A stretch of 64,000 nucleotides of DNA. Origin: a virus. This document shows, one piece after another, positions 7,746 to 17,000 of the stretch (the first letter of the stretch is position 1; the number at the start of each line of letters is the position of its first letter). The translations under genes and the position numbers were made by a program. The notes under the pieces were generated by a model. That model saw only the letters and a list, made by a program, of their open reading frames with translations. It ran no database searches and was not told where the DNA came from. The DNA lies in the IMG/VR virus record IMGVR_UViG_3300020471_000004, positions 62,001-126,000 of that record; one strand, written 5' to 3'.

Positions 7746-9034
7746 GTACGCAAGCTAGCAATCTGTCGGATACGAACAGTGCCTAGTTCATCTTCAATAT
7801 AGCTGTCTGACAGCAGAGTGTTAGGGGTTGTATCTGAGGACTTATCTAATTCAAATCGAGTAAGACCTATAACCGAGGTAGTACCTTTCATGTTAAGAAG
7901 AACGTCACCAAAGATATGAGGATGAATATTTGCAGTAGCTTTCTTAGGAGCAGGTAGCTTCTTGAAAGGACTCTTCTTGCCAGGTTTCGCATAAACTACG
8001 CTGTCTTGTGCGTTACCGTTGTCGTTAGAGAAAGACAATGTTACGCCTTTAGCACCGAACTTCAAAGTCATGTAACCTGCGTTTCGGTCAGTAATAAGAG
8101 TACGAATATTTGAAATAGTATCTGATAACTCGTTTACAGAGAACAGGTATAAGCTTTTGCTTTTGCTTGCCCAGGTGCCGTCAAATATAACGTTAACGTT
8201 TTCAAGAGAGTCTTCTTCACTTGAAGAAAGCGGAGGTAGACCGATAATAAGGTTTTCAGAAAGAACTCTAAAGCCAGATTCTTCAACAAAGAAGCTTGCA
8301 CTATCTTCATCGCGCTCGTCTAGAACTTTAGAAACCAGAGTAAACACTTCATTGGATACTGTTAGTTCTATATCTCTAGGGCTTTCTACTTCGCACTCGA
8401 ATCGGTTAAAGCTCCAGCGGCTGAAACTAAGAATAACCAGCTTGCCGTCCTTAACGGTAATGTTCATAGGGCTAGTAACTTTGTCATCGTGGTGATCAAT
8501 AACACGAGTACGCTGGGAACCTAGTTTCAATCGAGAAAGAAGCTCAGCACCAATAGCATCGCTGTGTTTGATACCTTGTCCGAACAAATCGTTAATTGCA
8601 GGTATCTGGTCTACTGTTATTGGACTAGTTTTAAGACCTGCTTTGAATCGACCAGAGGAGATATTAAGCTCGCTGCCGTCGTATTCAAAGTTTAAATCCG
8701 ACTTGCCTTTAACTACACCTTTTAGAATATCGGCATCAAAGTTGAAAGACCCTGTTACCTTTGTAGTAATGCCTGTGTTGATAGCAATATGCGTATCAGA
8801 GCTATAACCTACCAAGTACAGAGTTTTGTTATAGCTAACAAACAGGTGTCGGCGATTGATTGCGTTAGAGTTAACGTGACTTGTTACAACAAGAAGTTTA
8901 TCGATATAAGATGCGAGAGTTTTACCTTCCATTTCAAAACTAAAACTGTTTTGATGTTTGTTAGATACTTGAATCTGAAACAATACTTTAGATGATTTAG
9001 TTTTAGAAGATTTCTTTTTACTACGGAGTGCCAT
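7742..9034 (-). CDS. putative DNA polymerase sliding clamp (DnaN-like fold)
   Basis: A 430-residue beta-rich protein. After a basic N-terminal tail it shows repeated strand-helix-strand units, including RHLFVSYNKTLYLVGYSSDTHIAI and ELNISSGRFKAGLK. These look like the repeated clamp subdomain of bacterial beta clamps. The protein contacts the family A polymerase operon (polymerase, queE, small gene, then this), and the window also encodes a DnaX-like clamp-loader subunit, which would need a clamp. A copy of AAACTGTAAA lies 33 bases before its start, inside the preceding gene. The fold assignment is an inference; no single invariant motif defines clamps. Confidence 0.5.
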   Translation of the reverse strand: MALRSKKKSSKTKSSKVLFQIQVSNKHQNSFSFEMEGKTLASYIDKLLVVTSHVNSNAINRRHLFVSYNKTLYLVGYSSDTHIAINTGITTKVTGSFNFDADILKGVVKGKSDLNFEYDGSELNISSGRFKAGLKTSPITVDQIPAINDLFGQGIKHSDAIGAELLSRLKLGSQRTRVIDHHDDKVTSPMNITVKDGKLVILSFSRWSFNRFECEVESPRDIELTVSNEVFTLVSKVLDERDEDSASFFVEESGFRVLSENLIIGLPPLSSSEEDSLENVNVIFDGTWASKSKSLYLFSVNELSDTISNIRTLITDRNAGYMTLKFGAKGVTLSFSNDNGNAQDSVVYAKPGKKSPFKKLPAPKKATANIHPHIFGDVLLNMKGTTSVIGLTRFELDKSSDTTPNTLLSDSYIEDELGTVRIRQIASLRT

Positions 9035-9357
9035 TAAATTTCCTTAGAATTTTGTGCATTCAATTCTTTACAGTTTACTACAGAAAAGCCCATTATACGG
9101 CTCTCTACATAAGTAATCTTTAAAGTGTATGTGTTTGTGTATAAAGGTAGAGCGCCTATAAGAACGCCTAACGGTGTAGTTGCCACTGTGTTGCTATCAA
9201 GCATAAAACATTCACACGTAGATGCAGCAAGTGTCCTAGAGCTTACAACAATAGGGCTAAATATTTTCTCTACAGTGATGTTGTCTGCCTCAAGCATGGC
9301 ATTAAGTCTGTTTGCTACTTCGGTAAGTAGGTTTAAATCTTTTTTATCAGAGGTCAT
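9034..9357 (-). CDS. hypothetical protein (107 aa)
   Basis: A 107-residue protein overlapping queE by 4 bases and the putative clamp gene by one base. It has an N-terminal helix and then beta strands (TYTLKITYVESRIMGFSV). Two cysteines are adjacent to each other in TCECF. No family recognised. Confidence 0.8.
   Translation of the reverse strand: MTSDKKDLNLLTEVANRLNAMLEADNITVEKIFSPIVVSSRTLAASTCECFMLDSNTVATTPLGVLIGALPLYTNTYTLKITYVESRIMGFSVVNCKELNAQNSKEI
9067..9076 (-). promoter_or_regulatory. AAACTGTAAA promoter-like motif
   Basis: An exact minus-strand copy lies inside the 3' end of the gene at 9034-9357 and 33 bases before the putative clamp gene. It would allow the clamp to be transcribed separately from the polymerase. 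Confidence 0.6.
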
Positions 9358-10193
9358 GTACCTAACTCATTTCCAAATGCGTATACATGAGCTCTCATGC
9401 TTAAACAGTAACCGTATTTCATACAAAGCTCTGCAATTTTAGGAAGGATTTGATTTTGTTGCTCGGCAGTAGCACCTACAGGCATAAGAAAAACAGTTGC
9501 AGTTTTAGGATCTACACCTACAGTCTCTAGGTATTCTTGAATTTCTTCAACGTCTTGCTCTGTCTCTACCACAAACTTATAGGTCTGAATGTGTAGACCT
9601 TTTTGTTGACTTTCAATAGCTGATTTGCGCCAAGCTCTTTTTCTAGGTTCACCGCTGGCGCGTAGCTTAGGGCTGTTAGAGTAATGCAGGGGAATATTTA
9701 GATTATCTGAGCACCAGTACGCCAATTCAGTAGGTACCTTGATAGATCCGTTTGTTTCGAAAGTTATAGGGTTACGGGTTAGCCATTCGCGCTTGTGCAT
9801 TTCTTGAATCATATCAAGCAACGCAATTGGGTTCATAAAAGGCTCGCCACCTGTGAAGATAATATCAACGTCTTCTACGGCAATGTTATCAGGAACTAGT
9901 TCTCTAACTCTGTCACAAACCTGTTCGCTAGTCATCTGCTTTGCTAGATGCTTGTAGCTAGGGTGCCAACTGTATCGGCTATCACACCCTTTGGTAAAGT
10001 CTTGATTAGAAAGCTCTTCGATGCTAGATACTTGGCGAATTTCAATATCACCTATATTACCTTGGTCATCTTGGTTGCTGAATCCGTTGCACTGAAAGTT
10101 ACAGCCGAATAAACGTATGAATACGCTAGGCTTGCCTACAAACAGACCTTCACCTTGAATAGAGTAAAACATCTCTACGATAGGTATTAACAT
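9354..10193 (-). CDS. queE: 7-carboxy-7-deazaguanine synthase-like radical SAM protein
   Basis: A 279-residue radical SAM protein. QueE converts 6-carboxytetrahydropterin to 7-carboxy-7-deazaguanine. The N-terminus MLIPIVEMFYSIQGEGLFVGKPSVFIRLFGCNFQC is typical, including the YSIQGEG signature (split here only for reading) and the GGEP motif (FTGGEPFMNP) that contacts SAM. The cluster-binding cysteines are unusual: C31 and C35 are present, but the next cysteine is C70 in KGCDSRYSW rather than the usual CxxC spacing. It starts at the stop of the polymerase gene with a one-base overlap. Role in a phage DNA modification pathway is inferred from folE and dpdA. Confidence 0.88.
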   Translation of the reverse strand: MLIPIVEMFYSIQGEGLFVGKPSVFIRLFGCNFQCNGFSNQDDQGNIGDIEIRQVSSIEELSNQDFTKGCDSRYSWHPSYKHLAKQMTSEQVCDRVRELVPDNIAVEDVDIIFTGGEPFMNPIALLDMIQEMHKREWLTRNPITFETNGSIKVPTELAYWCSDNLNIPLHYSNSPKLRASGEPRKRAWRKSAIESQQKGLHIQTYKFVVETEQDVEEIQEYLETVGVDPKTATVFLMPVGATAEQQNQILPKIAELCMKYGYCLSMRAHVYAFGNELGT

Positions 10194-13100
10194 TACTTAG
10201 TTTCCTCTAGGTACTTACGCAAAGCCTTGCGTTTCTTACGTGCTTTAAGAATAGCTTTCTTGAGAGACGTTTTACCAACACTTGCGGTATTAGCGCTCTT
10301 CTCTGCTTCTTCTGCCATTCTGCGTTCAAGCTCTTTAATATTACCAGGAAGTTCTTTAAGATACTTCGCTGCAATCTTTTTCTCTTTAAGAGTTCGAATA
10401 TCTTTACCGCGAGATTCGATTTTGATATTGTTAGACCATAGCTGCTTTTTCATCCAGTCAGGCATAGACTGATACTGGGTTTCCATTATAGTATGGTAAG
10501 CTTCGTCAATGTCTACATCGTAACCTAACTCGTTTACCTGCGTTTCTAAAGTAAGTTTGATTAGTTCTTTCATAGACTCGAAAGAAAAGTCCCAACCTTT
10601 TACGTGCTTCTCTGTTGCACCAATTTCATAATCGATTTCAGGTATTGACGTAAACTCGAACCCAGGTATGCGTTCCTTAACAAGTCGTGCAGCTTCGGTA
10701 GTAAGGCCCTTTTCGATAAAGTCTAGGGCTAACCAAACATCCTCGTAAGCAACTTCTACAGTCAAGGAGTCATGCACCGATACACTTAGATGCATATCAG
10801 GGTAATGACCAGTTTCTTCGTAGTGTTCGTACATAAGACGGTTAATAGCTCTTATGCCTATCATCATAAAGTCAGAACCGAATCCCTGAACAGGACTGTT
10901 TACTGAACGGCGTTCTTGACTCGATACAACAAAGCCTCGATGCGGATAATCTTTAGGTAGCATTAGTGCCCAAAGATGCCTACGTCTACCTAAAGGAGAC
11001 TCAACGAACAGATTCTTACGCGCAAAATTTTTGACTTTATCAAACCATTTCAAACCTACAGGGAATCTATCAAGGAACTTGGCTTTAAGATCAACAATCT
11101 CTTTAACAGTACGACCAGAGGTCTTAGCTAGACCATTATCGCCTTGCTGATAGATAAGTCCGAAGATTACAGTCTTAACCGAGTTACGTACTTCTGCGAT
11201 TTTCTCTCGCATAGTAATAGGAATACCAAAGAAGTAACTTGCATTAAGACGGTGAACGTCACCTTCGTCAACAATACGTCGAGCAATTAACGGATCAGGA
11301 ACAACTCTAAATCGGTTACGTAAATCAGTACCTGTCTGGAACAAGTCACTTACGCCTTGGTCACCTGAAATAATAGACCAGCCTCTAACTTCGTGCGCAG
11401 AGTAATCCACTTTGATAAGCAGTTTGCCTTCGCGTGAAGCAAACAGACGTTTGATTAACTTACCTAATACAGACCTTGAAGGAACTTGTTGTAGGTTAGG
11501 ATCAGAGGCACTAGTACGACCTGTAACAACGCCCAAGTAACTGTAGTTAGGACGAATACGTTGGTCATTCTTAAAGTCTTCGTTGGTTGCCCAAAGTTTA
11601 AGTAGGTTCTTAACATAGGCATTTCTAAGCTTACACGCTTTTTGCCAATCACTAAATAGCTTAACCAGCTCGTTATCACCATGTGTTTTTTGAAAGTCTT
11701 TATCTAACTTGTATTGAGGTTTACCGTTAGACCTTAGCTTCTTGCCTGGTTCGCCTACAGGTTCTAGCTCTAGTACATCAAAGAAGAGCATCTGTTTGTG
11801 TTCTTCTTTGTTTAGAGAAAAGTTGTCTTTTGCCTGTACCCTCATACCTCCTAGACCTACAGCAGGTACGTCACGGTCAGCCGAAATCATCTTGTTAACT
11901 TTTCTAACTGCGTCTGAGGTATATATCTGAGCCTCAATTTTTGCAATCTCTTGGTTAATAGGACTGTTAGGATGTTCAAGCTTAAACAAATACTCTACAT
12001 CAGTGTACGCACCTGTAGATTCAAGAATACTAAAAGTATTTACCTGGTCACTTATCAACTCGCCTGCGATAGAATGATAAAGCCTGTAATCAATATCGTT
12101 AGCCCTATCAATCTGCTTGAAGTATATTCTCCAAGGTATGATTACGTCCAGCGCACAATAGTCAAGTACGTCACCAGATAGGTCTACTTGGTGAATAGTA
12201 GCTCGTTCTTCTTTACCGAATGCGTTTGTTAAGTAACTATCGCACCCGTACTGCATAGACAAGTTACCTAGGTTGTAATAACCATGACCTGTCAAGTTTG
12301 CCAAGAACTTCATGTTTTCGTCAAGGGCAAATTCGCCTGCTTGAATATCCCAAACGTCACTTTTGTAATAACGCACACCGAAAGTACTACGCATAACGTT
12401 AAGGTCAAACTTAGCGTTTGTGTATATCTGCAACTTGTTTTTGTTTGTTTTCTCGAAGTAATCTCTAAAGAGTTTATTTACCAGTTTAAGCTCTTTAGAA
12501 GTAAAAGGAGTATCTTTATGTCCGATAGGTATGATGTAGGCCGTCTTACCGTCATCACACATTTGAACCGTTTGCAGTTTCGTACACACTCGATATAAGC
12601 TATCTGTTTCTGTATCGATAGCCACATAAGGCGATTTAGCCATGCGTTTAAGGCATTTCTTTACGCCTGCTACTGTCGTTACATACTCTATATCGTAGTA
12701 CTTTTTCTTACCTGTTTCAGGAGTAGTGACTTTAGAAATCTTATAACGGTGTTCACCTAGGTCTAGAGTAGTAACCATATTGCGAGCCATGTACCCCAAC
12801 AAGTTAGGAGTATTGGTCAAGTTACTTTTGTTCTCTAATACATCGTGAAAGCTAAGGCTAGCAACGTGTTTAAAAGAGTGTTTCTTTTTATCTACGGTTA
12901 TTGTAGTAGCAACAGGTACACCTAACCAGTTAGTGTCGTTGCCTTTAGATTCGACAATACGATCTCGGTTAAGTGCATAGTGAGGATCTCTACCAAACGT
13001 GTGTACTACATCAGGTTTATACTTAGCGATAATATGCTTTAAGCGGCGACCGAACTCTAACTTAGCTTCGTTTTTGAAATCTTCGGATTTACCATAGGTT

Positions 13101-13393
13101 TTAAAGCAGTTGAAGTTGACTACCATGTAGTCTAGCTCTTCGATAGAATACTCTGCTTGGTAGTAGTCATACGCTACATGACATAACTCGAAGAATACCG
13201 AGTCTAAGTATCCGCTAAGTAGCTTGCCCGAGGTAAGGTCTTCTGTAGGTATGTGGTCTATTACAAATAGCACTTTACCTACCGGATTCTTTGCTCTGTT
13301 TCTTAGTACTTTTACGTCCCCTCTGAACTCTGTTACAAGATCGTAAAAGCGTTCTCTAAAGGGAAACGTGTAATCTATATATGCTTGTGACAT
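10193..13393 (-). CDS. family A DNA polymerase with 3'-5' exonuclease and UDG-like N-terminal domain
   Basis: A 1066-residue replicative polymerase. Residues about 45-170 (KVLFVIDHIP, then DVVHTFGRDPHYALN) look like a uracil-DNA-glycosylase-fold domain, as described for the SPO1 polymerase. The exonuclease motif VAIDTETDSL is near 257. Polymerase motifs follow: A at about 662 (VDYSAHEVRGW), B at about 740 (NSVKTVIFGLIYQQ), and C at about 874 (SVSVHDSLTVEV). The C-terminus carries a helical, lysine-rich extension of about 100 residues. A promoter-like motif sits 35 bases upstream, so this probably leads its own operon with queE and the putative clamp. Confidence 0.95.
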   Translation of the reverse strand: MSQAYIDYTFPFRERFYDLVTEFRGDVKVLRNRAKNPVGKVLFVIDHIPTEDLTSGKLLSGYLDSVFFELCHVAYDYYQAEYSIEELDYMVVNFNCFKTYGKSEDFKNEAKLEFGRRLKHIIAKYKPDVVHTFGRDPHYALNRDRIVESKGNDTNWLGVPVATTITVDKKKHSFKHVASLSFHDVLENKSNLTNTPNLLGYMARNMVTTLDLGEHRYKISKVTTPETGKKKYYDIEYVTTVAGVKKCLKRMAKSPYVAIDTETDSLYRVCTKLQTVQMCDDGKTAYIIPIGHKDTPFTSKELKLVNKLFRDYFEKTNKNKLQIYTNAKFDLNVMRSTFGVRYYKSDVWDIQAGEFALDENMKFLANLTGHGYYNLGNLSMQYGCDSYLTNAFGKEERATIHQVDLSGDVLDYCALDVIIPWRIYFKQIDRANDIDYRLYHSIAGELISDQVNTFSILESTGAYTDVEYLFKLEHPNSPINQEIAKIEAQIYTSDAVRKVNKMISADRDVPAVGLGGMRVQAKDNFSLNKEEHKQMLFFDVLELEPVGEPGKKLRSNGKPQYKLDKDFQKTHGDNELVKLFSDWQKACKLRNAYVKNLLKLWATNEDFKNDQRIRPNYSYLGVVTGRTSASDPNLQQVPSRSVLGKLIKRLFASREGKLLIKVDYSAHEVRGWSIISGDQGVSDLFQTGTDLRNRFRVVPDPLIARRIVDEGDVHRLNASYFFGIPITMREKIAEVRNSVKTVIFGLIYQQGDNGLAKTSGRTVKEIVDLKAKFLDRFPVGLKWFDKVKNFARKNLFVESPLGRRRHLWALMLPKDYPHRGFVVSSQERRSVNSPVQGFGSDFMMIGIRAINRLMYEHYEETGHYPDMHLSVSVHDSLTVEVAYEDVWLALDFIEKGLTTEAARLVKERIPGFEFTSIPEIDYEIGATEKHVKGWDFSFESMKELIKLTLETQVNELGYDVDIDEAYHTIMETQYQSMPDWMKKQLWSNNIKIESRGKDIRTLKEKKIAAKYLKELPGNIKELERRMAEEAEKSANTASVGKTSLKKAILKARKKRKALRKYLEETK

Positions 13394-13427
13394 AAGACCT
13401 GTTCATGTTTTTTATATTCACTGTTTC

Positions 13428-13437
13428 TTTACAGTTT
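13428..13437 (-). promoter_or_regulatory. AAACTGTAAA promoter-like motif before polymerase
   Basis: An exact minus-strand copy lies 35 bases before the polymerase start, just downstream of the terminator of the preceding gene. Terminator then motif then gene is what a promoter would show. Confidence 0.65.
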
Positions 13438-13451
13438 TGTCTCAGATACGG

Positions 13452-13477
13452 AAAAAGGGAGCAATTAAGCCCCCTTT
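13452..13477 (-). terminator. intrinsic terminator
   Basis: On the minus strand AAAGGGGGC, a short AT loop and GCTCCCTTTTT form a GC-rich stem (one mismatch) followed by a U-run. It closes the peptidoglycan-binding gene at 13499. Confidence 0.7.
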
Positions 13478-13498
13478 CGGTTAGTAACAGATAGATTG

Positions 13499-13969
13499 TT
13501 AGCCCGGTAGTTTCTTTTTAGGGCTATTGGTACTAGACTGTGCAGACGGACTGGCCGTACTAGCATTTACTTTCTGGTCTTTACGGGTAGTTTCCTGCTC
13601 AACTACTTTGGGTTTCGAATCGTCAGGAGCCTCGACTTCTTTAGATTCTTTGGTCTTTATATTTTGTTCTCGATTGTCATACGGTTGAACAAAATCAGAT
13701 TCCCACTCTCTTACACGCTCTGGTGTAAGTTCTTCACAAGCGATTTTGCCACCACCAGTAAAGTACAAGCCTGCAGGAAGTTTATCTTGCGCACCAAGTT
13801 CAAAAGGCATTCCGTTATTAGGATAAGCAGGTTTAAACTTAGGCGTAGATTCAAAATCCTTTTTAGCTTTGATGGTTCGTGCTGACCAGATACCGTCACA
13901 CTTACCTGTATAGAAGCCTAATGCTTTCAGAACCATTTGCTGATTCTGAATTAGTCTTTTATTAACCAT
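13499..13969 (-). CDS. peptidoglycan-binding-domain protein
   Basis: A 156-residue protein. Residues 5-45 (IQNQQMVLKALGFYTGKCDG then IWSARTIKAKKDF) match the PG_binding_1 repeat, a small helical domain that binds cell-wall peptidoglycan and is common in endolysins and virion cell-wall proteins. No catalytic domain follows: the C-terminal half is low-complexity, rich in K, E, S and T. No signal peptide is visible. It may be a virion or lysis accessory protein, or a domain reused for another role. It lies alone between two terminators, next to the polymerase operon. Confidence 0.65.
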   Translation of the reverse strand: MVNKRLIQNQQMVLKALGFYTGKCDGIWSARTIKAKKDFESTPKFKPAYPNNGMPFELGAQDKLPAGLYFTGGGKIACEELTPERVREWESDFVQPYDNREQNIKTKESKEVEAPDDSKPKVVEQETTRKDQKVNASTASPSAQSSTNSPKKKLPG

Positions 13970-13986
13970 GGTTAACTCCTTAAAGG

Positions 13987-14004
13987 AGGGGTATTACTAC
14001 CCCT
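13987..14004 (-). terminator. hairpin overlapping stop codon of SNF2 gene
   Basis: AGGGGTA and TACCCCT form a 7-bp stem with a 4-base loop, covering the stop codon at 13997. The minus-strand sequence after the stem is CCTTTAAGG, so the U-run is short and termination may be partial. Confidence 0.5.
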
Positions 14005-17000
14005 TGAGTTGTCTTGTATGTTCAGCAGTACGGCGCACTTCCAAAGCCTGAAGAGCTTTTATAAGCTTATCAGAGTTTGTAATGGTGTACCCTTCTTTAG
14101 TAAGCTCACGTATCTTGGCTTTTGCCGTAGACTTGTTAACTGCAAAGAATATGCTCATACCAGGATGTGTTTTCCACTTACCACCTGGGCCTGCGCCTGG
14201 GATAGTTTTACCTAAGTGCTTACGAATAACAGGGTTAGTGGCTATATCAACAGTCAGTCTAATTCTGTCAGGTAAAACAGCAGGGTAAAGCTTAATCACC
14301 TTACGGTTACGACTTTCTCTATGGCGAGTCATAAAGAAGTTCGGTAGCTCTGCTTGAACTTTCATACCAAGCTTCAAGTCAAAGCCTGCAGGCATGCCGC
14401 GTTTTTCTTCAAACACATCCATGATAGCATTAAGGCGTTTAACACCATTAGCATCCAGTTCCATTCTGTCTTCAATGTAGTCAAGTGCTTTATCGAAGTG
14501 GTTGTAACGCTTGAACTCTAGGTAAGCGTATTCACCGAACTCTTTGAAGCCTAACTTTTTCAAGTTCTTGGCATCTGGGTCACTTGCGTTTACATGAAGT
14601 GCTAAGAAGCCGTTGTACACACTAGGGATAATCTCGATTGACATATCAGCACCGACAATATCAACAGTGTTATCTTTATGCTTAGGAACAGTTTTAGACT
14701 TATTACCAATTATAACGCCATCGTTAACTGGTTTGCCTTCTGCAATGTTCTTACGGCGTTTCTTACCTTTCTTAACAACGTTTTCTTCTTGCTTAGTACG
14801 CTTGCGTTCAGCCTGTTTACGTTGCTCCTCTTTCTTGGCTTTAGCTTGCTCTTGCTCTTCACGTTTCTTGGCTTCACGCTCGATAGCTCTGCGCTCACTT
14901 TCAGTAGACCAAGGTTTATTGGTACTGAAAAACTTATCAAGATCCGCAGGGGTTACCTTTGTAGCTATGTAAGTTTTCTTAGGTGAAATATTGCCAATTT
15001 CATCGTTAGAGTTAAAACGAACTTTAAAGTTAGAAATAGGATCGTCATGGTCGATTGTTTCAGTACCGTCTAAGTTTTTAACTTTACGTAACTTAGTCCA
15101 ACCTACAATGATACCAGTGCCGAATTCAGTACGAACAGGAAGCTTTCTAACCAAGTTAGAGAACTGTTCGTCAGTAACGCTTTTAAGTGCATCTGAATCG
15201 TTGTCGTAGTTCTTTTCTTTCCACTGACCGTACCAGTCTGGGAAAGGAACTAAACCATGTCCTTTAACATCAAGCATACGCTGGTTGCTAAGAACAGGTA
15301 AGAACTCGATAGCTTTAAAGTCTTCCGCAGGTTCCTCTACTGGCAAGTCTTGCATAGTTGCCTGGGTAGTCTTACGCATTTCGTGGAACTCTTGGCCCTC
15401 GATACTTGCAATCATACCTTTAACATAGAAGTGGTCTCTAAATCCGTCTAGACCTTCGGTTGCTGCCTTGATAAGAGTCTTTATGTCCATCTTAATCTTG
15501 GGCAGAGTTATTTCCATAACTTTGTCGTAACGAGGGTTACCTTTTTCGTCAAACTTGGTTTTCTCTACAGTCTTCCACATAAGACGAGCAACCTTGGCAA
15601 CTTCAAGAGAGCCTTGGCTAATTAACCAGTCAATGTAGATTACTTCGCGCTTCATATCGCCAGGTTTGCCGTCTACAATCTTTGCAGCAGCAGGGTCAGG
15701 TCGGAAGATACGAGCAGTAGACTGTTCATAATCACCTGGTGACCAAGGCGTTTCAACACGAATTATACGAGAAGCCATTTGTAAGTTATGACCTTCGGTA
15801 ATAGCCTGTTCGTTAGCGATAAGTACCTTAACGTCAGGGTCTTTCTTGAAGCTATCAATTTGTTCCCACGCGTTTTCTAACTTAGAGTGGAAGCGGCGTG
15901 TAATAGCTTTGTACTTAGGCGGTAGTGATTTATAGATAGTATCTACTGTTCTTACGTAACGGCAGAAAATCAAACACTTACCAAACGTTTCTGGTTTCCA
16001 GTTTTCAGGATCTTGGTCTGGAGGCGTACTTGAAGTAGGAACATCTCTACGTTTCAAAGATACTTCATCGTTCTCCAAACGACGGCGCATATAACGCTGA
16101 CCGTTATGCTCAACAACGTCTAGTTCTCTAAGCTTCATATCAGGTTCCCATCGGAATATATGGAGACCTTCAATATTAGGATCGTAGTCGTTTACTTCAA
16201 AGTGACGGTCAAGACGCTCTACAATTTTACGAACCTTAGGACTTACGTAGTTGCGAGACACACCTGCAGGGATAGCAACTTCCTTAAACGCATCATCACC
16301 CCAAGGGTCAATGATTAACTGTTCAAGCCTTTGCATATGGTAACCGAATACACTAGAACCGATAGCACCTAGTTCTTCGTCTTCGTCAAAGTCCACATCA
16401 CCCATCGCTGAGCCGTAGCCGTTTTCGTCTTCATCCTCTTCGTCTTCGTCGGTGTTGACTTTACGGCGTAGGTTCTTAGCAACCGTAGCTTCTAACTCCT
16501 CCATACTTTGATTCAATATGGCAGAATAAACCTGCGCAAAGATTTCATCGTCAGGATATTCAGGGTCAATTAGCTTAACTTCAACAAACGTATCAATCGG
16601 AGTAGGCAACATGAATGCCCATTCTTTACGTTTAACCGTAATAACAGAAGCATGTTGACCTAACTTAGAGCGTACACGTATAGCACCATCAGGGGCAGAT
16701 GCATCAATGTTAAAGTCATCAGGAGTTCGGAAAATATGCGAACTAAATAATGCCGATTGTCCGACCGCGTCTTCAAGAATACCGTGAATAAACGTACCAG
16801 TTAGTAGCCTGCTGTACTCGACCCCAGGCATGGTGAAGATTTGCTTACACGAATTGTGGAAAGCACTGGTGTTCTTACCTGGATCAAACTTCTTAGCTTT
16901 GTGGGATTCATCTAAAGCTATGTAGTTAAGACCAAGACTCTTGATGAACTCTACGCCACCATAAAGACGAAGCTTACGAGGACCATAACTAATATCTGTA

